A stretch of DNA of 64,000 bases from Fallopia convolvulus (Eukaryota; Streptophyta; Magnoliopsida; Caryophyllales; Polygonaceae), in NCBI GenBank assembly GCA_964016875.1, contig OZ024723.1, positions 16,611,957 to 16,675,956 of the forward strand. Direction: 5' to 3'. Position 1 is the stretch's first letter. Each line of letters opens with the position of its first letter. The position numbers and the translations under genes are program-made. This document shows, in pieces, positions 1 to 10,116 of this stretch. Below the pieces are notes generated by a model. The model did not search any database. It worked only from the letters and a program-made list of their open reading frames with translations, and was not told where the DNA came from.

Positions 1-1578
1 TCTCATAAAAGAAGCTTATGACTAAGGAATCATCCACCTAGTCAACCTAAGCAACTATTTTTCTCTGGGAAATAAAATTCCTCTTCAATCTTCTTGAATT
101 TGTAGTCACTTTCTTTCATGTTCAAATAACAATTCTAAATAATTCACATTTCTTCAGCTGATTATTAACTCTGAGATGCTGCAAGCTGTCCTTTTTTTGT
201 TAGTACCCACTTTTGACTTCAGTAATTTTGGTAGCAACAACAACTTCCTTACTTCACTTCCCATTACATGTAATCTCCCTCATTAATCCATTCACAATCA
301 ATGTATTAAGCAAGATATCAGAAAAGGGTAATCCCCTTGTGATCTCCAATTCCAATTCTTCCATTGGTTTTCAAGTGCCTCCTCATGCTTTGTTACCTGT
401 CAAACAAAAATTTATAAACACAAACCAACATGATCATCAAACTCTGAGGCTTTTTATTTGATTAGAAACCAAAGAAGGGCCTCCACGTAACTCCCCAGGC
501 CGGGAGCTATTAGGATAAATCATAAATGGCATTAGTCTTTAATTCTCTAGTCTTCATGCAAGTTAATGGTCAGACCTACCGTCATCAAGAAGGAACCATC
601 ACAAAAGTACTCACTTGACTATTGTGTTATAAGAATTCACCCACATGGAGCCCAATTTCATAAACAACAAGCAGAACAAGAAGCAAGTATAACCCAAATC
701 AGCTTCAAAACGATTGTGTTCCCTCTCTTGATACCAAATCCTGCAAATTAATTGGAAAATTGTACAATCATCAAGAACACAGAAACTATAATCAAACCCT
801 ACAAGAAAAGAGTTCTTTAGCAAATGTCACACACAAATTAGATAGCTGAAACAAGGAGAAAATCTGGAAACAACCCAATAATGACAGTATAACTAAGAAA
901 ACCTGAAATCCCCAAATCTGCAGCCACTCAGATCAACAGAACCAGATAACCATGAGAACAAACTCTAATCCATTATTCAGATCAAAAGACTTTACAGTTA
1001 TCAAACAAGAAACAAATTTCTAAACAAAAACAAAGCACACTATTCATCACTTCACAGTTATGAACATTTCCAGATGCAGTCTTTAGACTACACCATAACA
1101 TAATTCTCCATTAACTAGCTACAACCCTTGCAATGCACCAATATAATTCAAGGCATCTACATGAGACTGAGCTAACCGAACTAATTCAAGGCATAGGTGA
1201 TAAATTAGAGGTTATTGTTGTTTCACCAATAGCAAAGGAATTGTAGACTTTATTGTTGAATAACAAAAGTGATAAAGCCAAATTTATGTCCAAATATGTT
1301 TAGACAATTTATTCTCACAACAATTTTGTCCACTGGAACTAAGTATTCAGATATAATATCATGCAATGCATTTTCAGAACACTCATTCAGATAAAACTAC
1401 CAAACAATTCTGAAAATGACACCAAATTCATAACACAAGATCAAATTCAGCTTCACACAACTCCAGTTAATGCAAATTTCTCTTTCCAACAATCATCTCA
1501 ATAACAATCACTTTGATGATTGATAAAATTTGAGCTTAAGTTATACAGTAGTAGGTTAAAGAGTAAGCACAAATTACC
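1..1578. other. Non-coding flank with one weak exon candidate
   Basis: I recognise no protein or repeat here. On the minus strand one exon-like stretch (740 down to 611) is preceded by a good acceptor (AATTTGCAG) and ends at a TGA lying next to a perfect donor GTGAGT at about 616. It would join in phase to an ATG at 1585-1583 followed by GCGTG and a possible donor GTAATT, giving a product of about 45 aa that resembles no family I know. Chance is a sufficient explanation. Confidence 0.2.
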
Positions 1579-2146
1579 ACGCCATGGCCAGATCGAGCAC
1601 ACCAGCAGATGATCGATCGACCTAATTCTCCATGGTCAGTCATTCTCCAACCGCGCGGAAAGCACCTCCATCGCTACCTTTGCGGTGCTTCCGCCTCCTA
1701 GCCCTAATTCTCGTCGTCGTCGCACTCTTCTTCGCCGAAAAGAACAAGCAACCTATTGAAAGATCGATATTCATCCTCAAACAGATTATACTACGACGAA
1801 GAAGCTCCGATTCTCCCGAAATCTGGCCAGATCTGCCGTCGAGTGGTACATCAGGTGCGAGAAGAGAGGGAAATCGGTCTGATCGGTCTGGCAGTCGTAC
1901 TTCCCAGCGGCGGCGGCGATAGAAGGCATGGAGTTCTACAACAATGGCGATTTCTACGAGGGCGAATTCCTCCGATTGGACTCGATCGTGTCTGGGAGCC
2001 GATAGAGAAGAAGGTAGAGAGAGAGTCAAGATTGAAAGGGGAGGAGAGAGTTTATATACTTGACAAATCCCTAATTTTTTAAGGGAGTGAATCAAACGCC
2101 TAAATAGGTGTAATAAAAATGCCTTTTTACCTAATTGTTTCTTCAA
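1579..2146 (-). promoter_or_regulatory. GC-rich 5'-exon-like block beside a MULE-like terminus
   Basis: Between 1579 and about 2040 the sequence is much richer in GC than the flanks and looks like a plant 5' untranslated exon on the minus strand. The segment 2041-2130 is homologous to the right end of the MULE at about 42005-42082. Read on the minus strand, both carry AAGTATATAA (a TATA-type box) just inside a spacer holding ATTAG/CTATT motifs, and the outer parts align as GCATTTT-like blocks. The best reading is a terminus of a related MULE, or a Pack-MULE whose other end lies outside the window, acting as promoter for a minus-strand transcript. The 168-aa open frame over this block has no recognisable domain. 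Confidence 0.4.
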
Positions 2147-2780
2147 AATATTATATATTTGTCAAGTATATTGTATGTTGTATAATTTAAAATTTTTAAG
2201 TGTCAAAAAATATTACAATATTTACATTATGGTACTCTCATTATGGTACTCTCGATGTAGGTTTTATGTAATAATTTTAAAAATTTATTTAAAAACCTAA
2301 AAGAATTTTCATTATGTTACTCTCTAGTCACATTAAAATTTTAATTTCTATGTTTTTTTAAAAATTGTCAAAATTACTATATAAAATCTACATGTAAAAA
2401 TTTAATCTTGCAATATATTTATTTCAATATAAATTTTATAATATTTTTGCTTTTAACTTAAAAAATTTGAATTATACACCATAAAATTTACTTGACAAAT
2501 ATATATAAAATACAAAAATTATTTTAATATTTTTATAAAATTTATTTTCATTTTTATTAAATCAAAATTTAGTTTTAATTTAATTAAATACAATATTTTT
2601 CATTAGAAAACATATTAATTTAGTTATAAACTAAAGAAATTTACAAGTAAGGTCACCAGTCGAACTTTTGCAAGAGTTCATGGGTACCACTCGGAATAAG
2701 TTTTTTTTAGGGCACTTCTCGGAAAAGCTAAAAACTCGAGGGTACCAACCGAAATTTTCCTAAGATTTAACATTATATAA

Positions 2781-2905
2781 CATCTTTATTTTAGATAGAA
2801 TCTTTCCTAGATTAATTTATCCTATTTCTATATTATTCTAAAATAATATCAACATATATAAATTATCAAAATAAAAAATTCTATGTGGCGAAATCCTAGG
2901 TGCTA
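2781..2905 (+). repeat. Direct repeat, copy 1
   Basis: About 125 bp starting CATCTTTATT and ending with ATCCTAGGTGCT, repeated with scattered substitutions at 3505-3633. A further partial copy of its end (AAATCCTAGGTGGCG) lies at about 3655. The family is unknown; it could be a remnant of an AT-rich transposon. Confidence 0.7.
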
Positions 2906-3504
2906 TACCCGTCGTGTCATGCACAAGTACATGAATTTAATACTTAATTTAATTAATGAATATGATTTTAATTTAATATAAAAAACTTAGTTATTAGAAA
3001 AAAATTATATAAAATTTTACAATTGGGGGGCCAAAATTATTAAGGTGAGCCCACTATAATTTTGATGGCTTAATAATAGTAATTTATTTATGCAAAAATA
3101 TAAATAAAAATTATTTGAATTAGAACCATTTAATTTTAAAAATCTTTTACAAAAAAAAATAAAAAGGTAAAAATAATCTAAATTCTTGTAATTTTTTTAT
3201 CAAATTCAATTCTTTAAAAGAATTTGAATAAAAATTAAAAATATACTTAATAAGAAACGATGAAAAAATATAAATAAAGAATGAATTTTTTAATGATAAG
3301 AAAATTATTTATGTTTATATAAATAATTTTCTTTTTTAAAATAAAATTCGAATTTAATTTTTTTCATATAAATAGATAGAAATTGAATTTGAAAAACTAA
3401 ATTAATATATCTATTTTAATATATAATATTTAATGTTCTATAATTTATTTTAATTTTAGATAAAATCTTTTAGATCTATCATAATTCCTAACATATAATA
3501 GATA

Positions 3505-3633
3505 ACATCTTTATTATAGATAGAATCTCTCCTGATTTAATTTAACCTATTTCTATATTATCCTAAAATAATATCAACATATATAAATTTCCAAAATAAA
3601 AAATCCTATGTGACGATATCCTAGGTAGCTTAA
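3505..3633 (+). repeat. Direct repeat, copy 2
   Basis: Second copy of the repeat at 2781-2905, in the same orientation and about 720 bp downstream, roughly 90 percent alike by eye. Confidence 0.7.
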
Positions 3634-5405
3634 TGTGGGAACAGCAAGTAGGAAAATCCTAGGTGGCGCAACGTGGTTGCATTATTCCTTACGTCTTTTA
3701 TATATATACATAGATTAACCCTCGTAAGCAACCAATTCGAAACCAAATTAACCTAGCAAAGCAAACCAAACCCTAATCCAATTTACAAACCAATTAGTAT
3801 TCTTAATTAGAGATTGTTCATCAATTAGTACTCTTAATTCTGCAGATAAATGCATTAGTAAGATAACCCAACAAAGCGAACGATTTTTTTTTTGCAAACC
3901 AATTTGAATCAAATAAGCTCACAAATCCAATTAACAATAAATACATAAACCCTAATCCAGAAACACAAAATTTATGAATTTCTTATCCCATTTCCGAAAC
4001 CCTAAATCTAAAACCATAATCTACAATTGACAAAATTTAATTAGCAAACCCTAAATCCTATCTTTCATAAGGACACCTATAGAATTTCTTCCCAAATTTG
4101 TAATGAATCTACATATTTGTAAAGTTACAAGAGGCCATGGAAGCATTTTAGAATGGATGATTCACGAGCCCCTCTTCTTCATTACGAACTCGAACTGGCA
4201 TAAGAGTTTTCGTGCCCCAACCCGTCATCTCTCTATAGTGGCGGCACCCTCATTGTTCTCGATCTCGAATGGCATTCTTCGTCGAACTCGTTTCTCTCGC
4301 ATCGTTACAAATTCTCTCACATGTTCATATGAGATGATGACTTTTTTTTATTTGATTTTAATTTGGGTTTTTTTTAATTTACAATCACGAAACCTGTTCA
4401 TCTAGTTGGATTTTAATTTTTTTATTATTATTATGGTATGGCATTAAGAAAAAAAGATTAAAAAAAAAGTGTAAAATTCCAATGTGCCACATAGATTTTC
4501 CAGTTTCCACGTCATCATTTCCACCGGAAAAGTTATCGGAAAATGATCTCGTTTTATACGGGTTAATATCGAAATAGTTCGTATTGCTGTGGGTGATTTT
4601 TAAAGTTAGTATTATTATTAATTGAAAATGGATACTTGGTATTATTAAGAGTCATTTTTCCTAAGAACAATTGGTAAAAAAAATGCTCTAAACACTAAGT
4701 TGACTATTTGGGTATTTCATCGAACACATGTTGGGCGATTGATAGTGAATTGACCATTAGACTTTGTTTTAATCAAAAACTTGATATTTCAATTCAAAAC
4801 ATAAACAAATCTTCATAGGTTTGATTAAAAATCAACAAACATCAGTCCAAAGAACACAAAAACATCTAAATCAAAGCACCAATCTCCTAAATTTGAAATG
4901 ACCCTAAATGTGAACTTGAATATGTCTTAAAGGAGATCCACACCAAAATCCATGAAGAGAGAACATAAATTGGAGTTAGAATCAATAAAAAAATCGAATA
5001 AAAAAAGAATAAGCATTAGGCAACAAACGGAGAAGATTCGTTCGAAAATATTGAATGAAATCTCCATGTTTCAGAGGAAGAAGATGATATTGTAGCATGT
5101 GTTTTAATTTAACAGGCAAAAGATGAAAATATCCCTCCATATATAAAACTAATTAAATGCATGTTTTAATCCTAACCATTAAAAATACATGATCCAATGG
5201 CTTAAAATTGCTCGCATATAACACTGTACATTAATCCCCATATGATCACAATTCTATAATATTGAGCAATATATGAGTATTAATAAGCCGAATTAAATTA
5301 TACTCAGTATAACTTTGTTATTAAATTGAGAAACGATGATTAATATAATCCGAGTAGAAAAAATCCATGCGGAAAGTAGATGGTAAAAGGACGAATTAAT
5401 TATAT

Positions 5406-5468
5406 AGCAAAAATTAGGAGGCTAATTAGGTGGATATTAGGAGAATTGGGAAAATTAGGTAAATAGCA
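5406..5468 (+). repeat. Left degenerate terminal inverted repeat of the MULE
   Basis: Aligned without gaps to the reverse complement of 42020-42082, it shares AGCA at the tip, CTAATTAGG at offset about 17, TTA, AAATTAG and TA at matching spacings. Overall identity is low, so this is a decayed TIR or the weak terminal similarity seen in so-called non-TIR MULEs. Confidence 0.45.
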
Positions 5469-6343
5469 AAACAACTCGCACGCACCCATATTCCGCGAAA
5501 CTCGATCTCTTCCTTCCTCACGCTAGCTTCTCATCGCTTTCGCGATCCTATTGTCATCGCTTTCGCGATTGAAATCAGTCGATTTCATTCCAGTTGTCAT
5601 CACGAACGCATTGGACTTCGTTTTCGCGGTCGATTCCTATCATCAAAAGTTTCGCGCAAATTTCGCCATTGAAAGCTCGTTGACTTCATTCCAGGTGTCA
5701 TCATGACCGATTACTAGTCGTTTTTCGAGATCCTGTCATCTACATCAATCGTTTTATCTACAAGGCAATCAAAATCCTTTGTCCTGTCATCTACGAGGCA
5801 AGTTTCCCAGACACTGTCATCATATTTCACGAGATTTAATCTACATACGTAACTAAGTTTCAATTTTGATGTTAGATCTGCCATGGAAAAACTGTCATCA
5901 TCATGTTTATGGGATGACAATTCAATAAAACGATTTTTTTTTGAAAAATCTCCAATTTGATGACACTGTTCATAATTATAGTCAATTTGATGACAATGTT
6001 TGTGATAACAGTGGTGAAGTTTAGTTGATAACAGTCTTTGTGATGACAGTGTTCATGTTAGTTCATGCCATTGTCGATGTTAGATGATGTCAAATTTCTG
6101 ATGATAGATGTTAGTGATGACAGTGGTTCATTATGACAGTGTTTTGATGATAGATGTTAGTGATGACAGTCGTTCATTATGACAGTGTTTTGATGATAGA
6201 TGTTAGTGATGACAGTGTTCATATTATTTGATGACATATTTCATGTTTAGATGATGATATATTTTTTGATGATAGATGTTAGTTGATGACAATGTTTGTG
6301 ATGTCTCTAATTGGTGTTTGTTGATTACAAATGATGACAACAA
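5469..6343 (+). promoter_or_regulatory. MULE left leader rich in TGATGACA/TGTCATCA
   Basis: Non-coding leader upstream of the transposase ATG at 6344. Up to about 5910 the motif reads (C)TGTCATC on the plus strand. From about 5930 to 6340 it reads TGATGACA, partly inside a short tandem array around GATAGATGTTAGTGATGACAG (6110-6220). It is probably promoter, 5' UTR and transposon-specific binding-site DNA. Confidence 0.6.
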
Positions 6344-8712
6344 ATGGATATCAAGGTTCTAACTGTCTGTGTTGGTGGAGGATGGCAGACAAACAATGGT
6401 GAATGTCTTTATATTGGTGATGTAAATTCGAAAGCATTTCTGTTGGAGGAGGATGTAACACTAGACGATCTAAAGAAGAATATTGTGGCAAGGTTTGCAA
6501 TGAACTCACAACCAGCAGAAATCAACCTATCATACCTACATCTAACAAAAAAGGTGACAAGTCCTTTCACAATTGAGACAGATGAAGATCTCAAATCACT
6601 CTACCAGATTAGCAAGACACGTCAAGTTGCTTGGGGTTTGCCTATCTATGTTACAATAAATGGAAGAAGGAAAAGAAAAGAGCTTGCAACTGAGAATATG
6701 CAACTATCATCGAAGGGAAAAGAGCTTGCAACTGTCATCAAGTGTAAACAACAACTACCAACCACTAGAAATGTATGATGCACATGAAAATGCAATGATA
6801 TTTGATGATGATGATGAAGAAGTTGATCATCCACCAGATAGTCAGTTTGTTCAAGTAGGACAACTGTTTTGAACAAAAGAAGATCTAAAGACTGCAATAT
6901 ATAACCAAGCAATAAAGGAGAGCTATGGTTTCAAAGTGCACAGATCAAGGAAAGATTACTACTCGCTGAAACGTGTACATAAAGAATGCGAATGGCAATT
7001 GGTGGCATCAAAACTGAAAGGCTTGAGTTATTTTGAGGTGAAGAAATTCAATGAAAACCATACATGCCCATTCGAAGTGAGATGTTCAAGGCATATGCAA
7101 CCACCATATCAAATTATTGCACAGAAAATAAAATTAAGGTATGTTTCTATTTTGTAATCACTGTCATCGTTGTCATCCCTGTCACCTCCTGAAAATACAT
7201 CGTTGTCATCACAGGTTTGATGGTGTTAACAAGGGACCAGATCCAAGTATGATCATGAATGACATGAGAAATGATTACTTGCAAAATGTTAGCTACTGGA
7301 AAGCTTGGAAGGCACAACAATGGGCACAAGTGCTGATAAGAGGATCACCGGAAGAAAACTATGAGATGCTCCCATCATATTGTCACATGATCAAAAGAAC
7401 AAACCAAGGCACGTACACATGCCTCGAAGTTGAAAGCCAAGGCAGATTCAAGTATGTCTTCGTATCAATCGGAGCATCAATTAGAGGTTTTAATCAATTG
7501 AGAAAGGTACTGTCATCACTATGATAAGCTGTCATCACTTATATTTCTGACCAACTGTCATCAATTTTGATTTCTCATCTATCTTTATAATCAAATGCAG
7601 GTCATTCAAGTAGATGGAATGCATCTCCACAACAAATATTTGGGAGTTTTAATTACTGCTTCAGCACAAGATGCAAACCAACAGATATATCCTCTCGCTT
7701 ACGCCATAGTGGATTCTGAAAATGATAAAGCTTGGAAGTGGTTTTTTGATCAGTTGCTAACTGTAATTCCATGCTCTAGTGAGTTAGTGTTCGTGTCAGA
7801 TTGGCATTTAAGCATTGGAAAATCTATTGAATCAGTCTACAGATGTGCAAAACACGTGATATGTATTCGGCATTTGAAGAAAAATCTCATTACAAGATTC
7901 AAGGAAAAAGGGATTGCAAAGTTGTTCAAGCAAGTAGCTGAATCTTACATGATGATAGACTTCAACAAATACTTCCAAGACATTTGTTCAAAGAATCCAG
8001 ATATGGGACAATATTTAAGGGATGCAGGACTAGGAAAGTGGTCAAGAGTACACTTTAATGGAGATAGGTACAACATAATGACCACCAACAACTCAAAAAG
8101 TCTCAACAACGTTTTGAAACAAGCAAGATCTTTCCCTATGTTGCTCTCTTGGAATTCATGAGAGATTTGTTGTCAAGATGGTTTGCAGAGCGTAAGCAAA
8201 CAATCTAAGAGAACACCAACCAGCTGCCACCAGCAATACATAAGATTCTTGAGCTAAGATGCAAGAAATCAAAGAGATATGGCGTTAAATTCCTAAATAA
8301 TTCTCAGTTCGAAGTCTTCAGTGGAGACTTCTCCGGTGTGGTCAATCTAGCTCAGAAAACATGCAGTTGCCGGATGTTTGACTTAGAAAAAATCCCTTGT
8401 GTTCATGCCCTTGCTGCAATTCATCAAATGCAATACCCATTGAGAAACTTTATCAGTGAGTACTACCAATTTGAATCTTGGTCCTCAACATACGAATATT
8501 CAATCTACCCACTTCCTCCAAAAACAGATTGAGATGTGCCTGTAGAAGTTAAAAGCACAATATGTCATCCACCAAATGTGAGAAGGATGACTGGGAGACC
8601 TAAAAGAAAAAGAATCCCTTCCAAAGGCGAGTTCAATACAAAGAGAAGCAAGAATGCTAAGAAGGATAAGGTTTCGGCTGAATCAAGCAACACCACAAAT
8701 ATTATAGAATAG
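6344..8712 (+). pseudogene. MuDR/MULE transposase, frameshifted and with stops
   Basis: Decayed DDE transposase that would cut and move the element. Exons as read: 6344-7138, 7215-7506 and 7601-8712, with GT-AG introns. The N-terminus has a PB1-like region. After an acidic stretch (DDDDEE near 6810) come the MuDR DNA-binding region (motifs YGFKVHRSRKDYYSLKR and CEWQLVASK), then the MULE transposase domain beginning VIQVDGMHLHNKYLGVLITA at 7601 with the first catalytic D and a second D in VSDWH, and a SWIM zinc finger (CSCRMFDLEKIPCVHALAA) at about 8365. Damage: a frameshift near 6740 beside a duplicated AAAAGAGCTTGCAACT, a TGA at about 6870, a frameshift near 8145, a TAA near 8207 and a TGA at about 8530. 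Introns 1 and 2 carry TGTCATCA copies. Confidence 0.85.
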
Positions 8713-9290
8713 AGTTTCCTTCATTTCCTTCTGCTGTCATCAGTACAATCGGATTGTTCTCATCGATATACAATATTTTTGTTACTGTCATCATAAAACT
8801 GTTGTCATCAATATCCAGTACTATTCAACTGTTTTTATTACTGTCATCATAAAGCTGTCATCACTATTGTCTTTACAATTGTCATTTAAAACAAAATCAA
8901 ATCAGCAAATGCATATATTGAATTGAATATGTTTGAATTCTCTCATATTCTCTCATATCACATTCATTTATTACACATCCATGCATGCATTGGTGCACAT
9001 GAACCTTTACCCCCTATTCTGATGACAGTATCAAACAACCTATCATCAAAAAAAGCAATTTTCAATTTTCGAAGCATATCATCAAAAATAGCTTTAAATA
9101 AGACCAATGAATAGATAAAATCCATAAATACATTGTAAAAAAGGTCATGCATTCAAAAAGATTTGCTTTTAATTTGCGATTTTAAAATTCTCATATAAAA
9201 AGTATACTTTTATCATCACAAAACACTCTCATTCCAGAAAATAAAAAAAAAAGTTCTCAACAACAACAGAAAACACATTTCAATTCAACC
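8713..9290 (+). other. MULE spacer with motif copies
   Basis: Region between the transposase and the SUMO-like gene. It holds about five TGTCATCA copies at 8735-8880, followed by an AT-rich stretch that probably contains the promoter of the next gene. No ORF of interest. Confidence 0.6.
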
Positions 9291-9733
9291 ATGTCAAGAA
9301 GAAATGCCATAACCAGAAGAACCTACGCCAATCCATTCGTCACCGTCACAATGGTGAACGTTGAGGTAGCAATCAGTCCATATAATTCTTTTTGTACACC
9401 GTATATTTCATGAAAACTAACAAATTTTCTATTCCATGCATAGACTAATGAGAGAACACCAATAAGAATAAGAGCACACACACCATTGTCGATATTGGTG
9501 AACCGTTATAGCATTATGAACGGGGTACCACCAGGATTTATGAAATTCTTCTTAAGCGAAACCGATATCACATCACGGATTGGAGGAGACACCTATATTT
9601 CTGTAAGTGTTCATGATAATCCAATTTCTTGTCATGAGAACATATACATGACATCATGATAATGCTTTCTTTGCAGCTTGGCCTTAATGAAGATTCTGAG
9701 ATCAGAGCAATCAAACCAACAATACAGCAATGA
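9291..9733 (+). CDS. SUMO-like (ubiquitin-fold) protein carried by the MULE
   Basis: Three exons, 9291-9365, 9444-9602 and 9677-9733, with clean GT-AG introns, encode an intact 96-aa protein. A basic N-terminus (MSRRNAITRR) precedes a beta strand VTVTMVNVE and then RIRAHTPLSILVNRY, which matches the SUMO pattern RI(K/R)..T.L..LMNAY. Further on come F(M)KFF, an I/T stretch, and ISLGLNEDSEIRAI, matching SUMO's L-x-M-E-x-G-D-E-I-D-A-M. Both introns fall where, as I recall them, plant SUMO introns lie: before the RI-containing strand and before the acidic L..EDSEI turn. It ends KPTIQQ, without the di-glycine needed for conjugation. It lies between the transposase and the Ulp1-protease gene, so a link to that protease is an obvious inference. 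It is the only MULE gene without visible damage. It could also be described as a Rad60-SLD-type ubiquitin-like domain. Confidence 0.72.
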
Positions 9734-10116
9734 AGGGTTTCTTATTCAATATTTTTCTCTTTTAATATGATTATACCATGAATCTTCTAGTTGTCGTTTT
9801 GACTGTTGTATGTTGCATTTCATGGGATTTTATTTCTTTATCTGTCATCGAATTGTTTCCCAGTTTAATATTAGTATGTAGCATCTCATAAGATCTACTG
9901 TCATCACAATTACTGTCATCACAGTTGAATATCAAAAAAAGACATAAATTTTGCAAGAACAATTACTGTTATCACAATAAAAGGTTCTACAAGTATTTAT
10001 ATCCATCTCCTACATTGTCATCAAACACCTAAACAAAAGTTAAAACATTGTGATCAAAAGCTAAAACATTGTCATCAACCACTAGAACTAACACTGTCAT
10101 CGCCTATCATCACAGA
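9734..10116. other. MULE spacer between convergent genes
   Basis: Shared 3' region of the SUMO-like gene (+) and the DUF1985-Ulp1 gene (-). It holds about four TGTCATCA copies plus TATCATCA and CTGTTATCA variants. Confidence 0.6.

Larger units (their letters stand above)
2147..5405. other. AT-rich intergenic DNA with direct repeats
   Basis: Very AT-rich, with no credible coding potential. It contains a diverged direct repeat (separate entries) and a TATA-like tract with a pyrimidine/adenine-rich leader at about 3695-3780. A 100-codon open frame at 4103-4405 has no domain I recognise. Confidence 0.6.

Noticed and set aside
1632..2146. Overlapping open frames of 96-168 codons as a host gene
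   Set aside because: Frames are open on both strands because of high GC; no domain is recognisable, and part of the region is a MULE terminus.
4103..4405. 100-codon ORF as a gene
   Set aside because: No recognised domain or clear splice partners, and the surroundings are AT-rich repeats.
5397..5405. 9-bp target duplication for the MULE
   Set aside because: TAATTATAT on the left does not match the bases after 42082, nor did nearby shifts; no duplication could be claimed.
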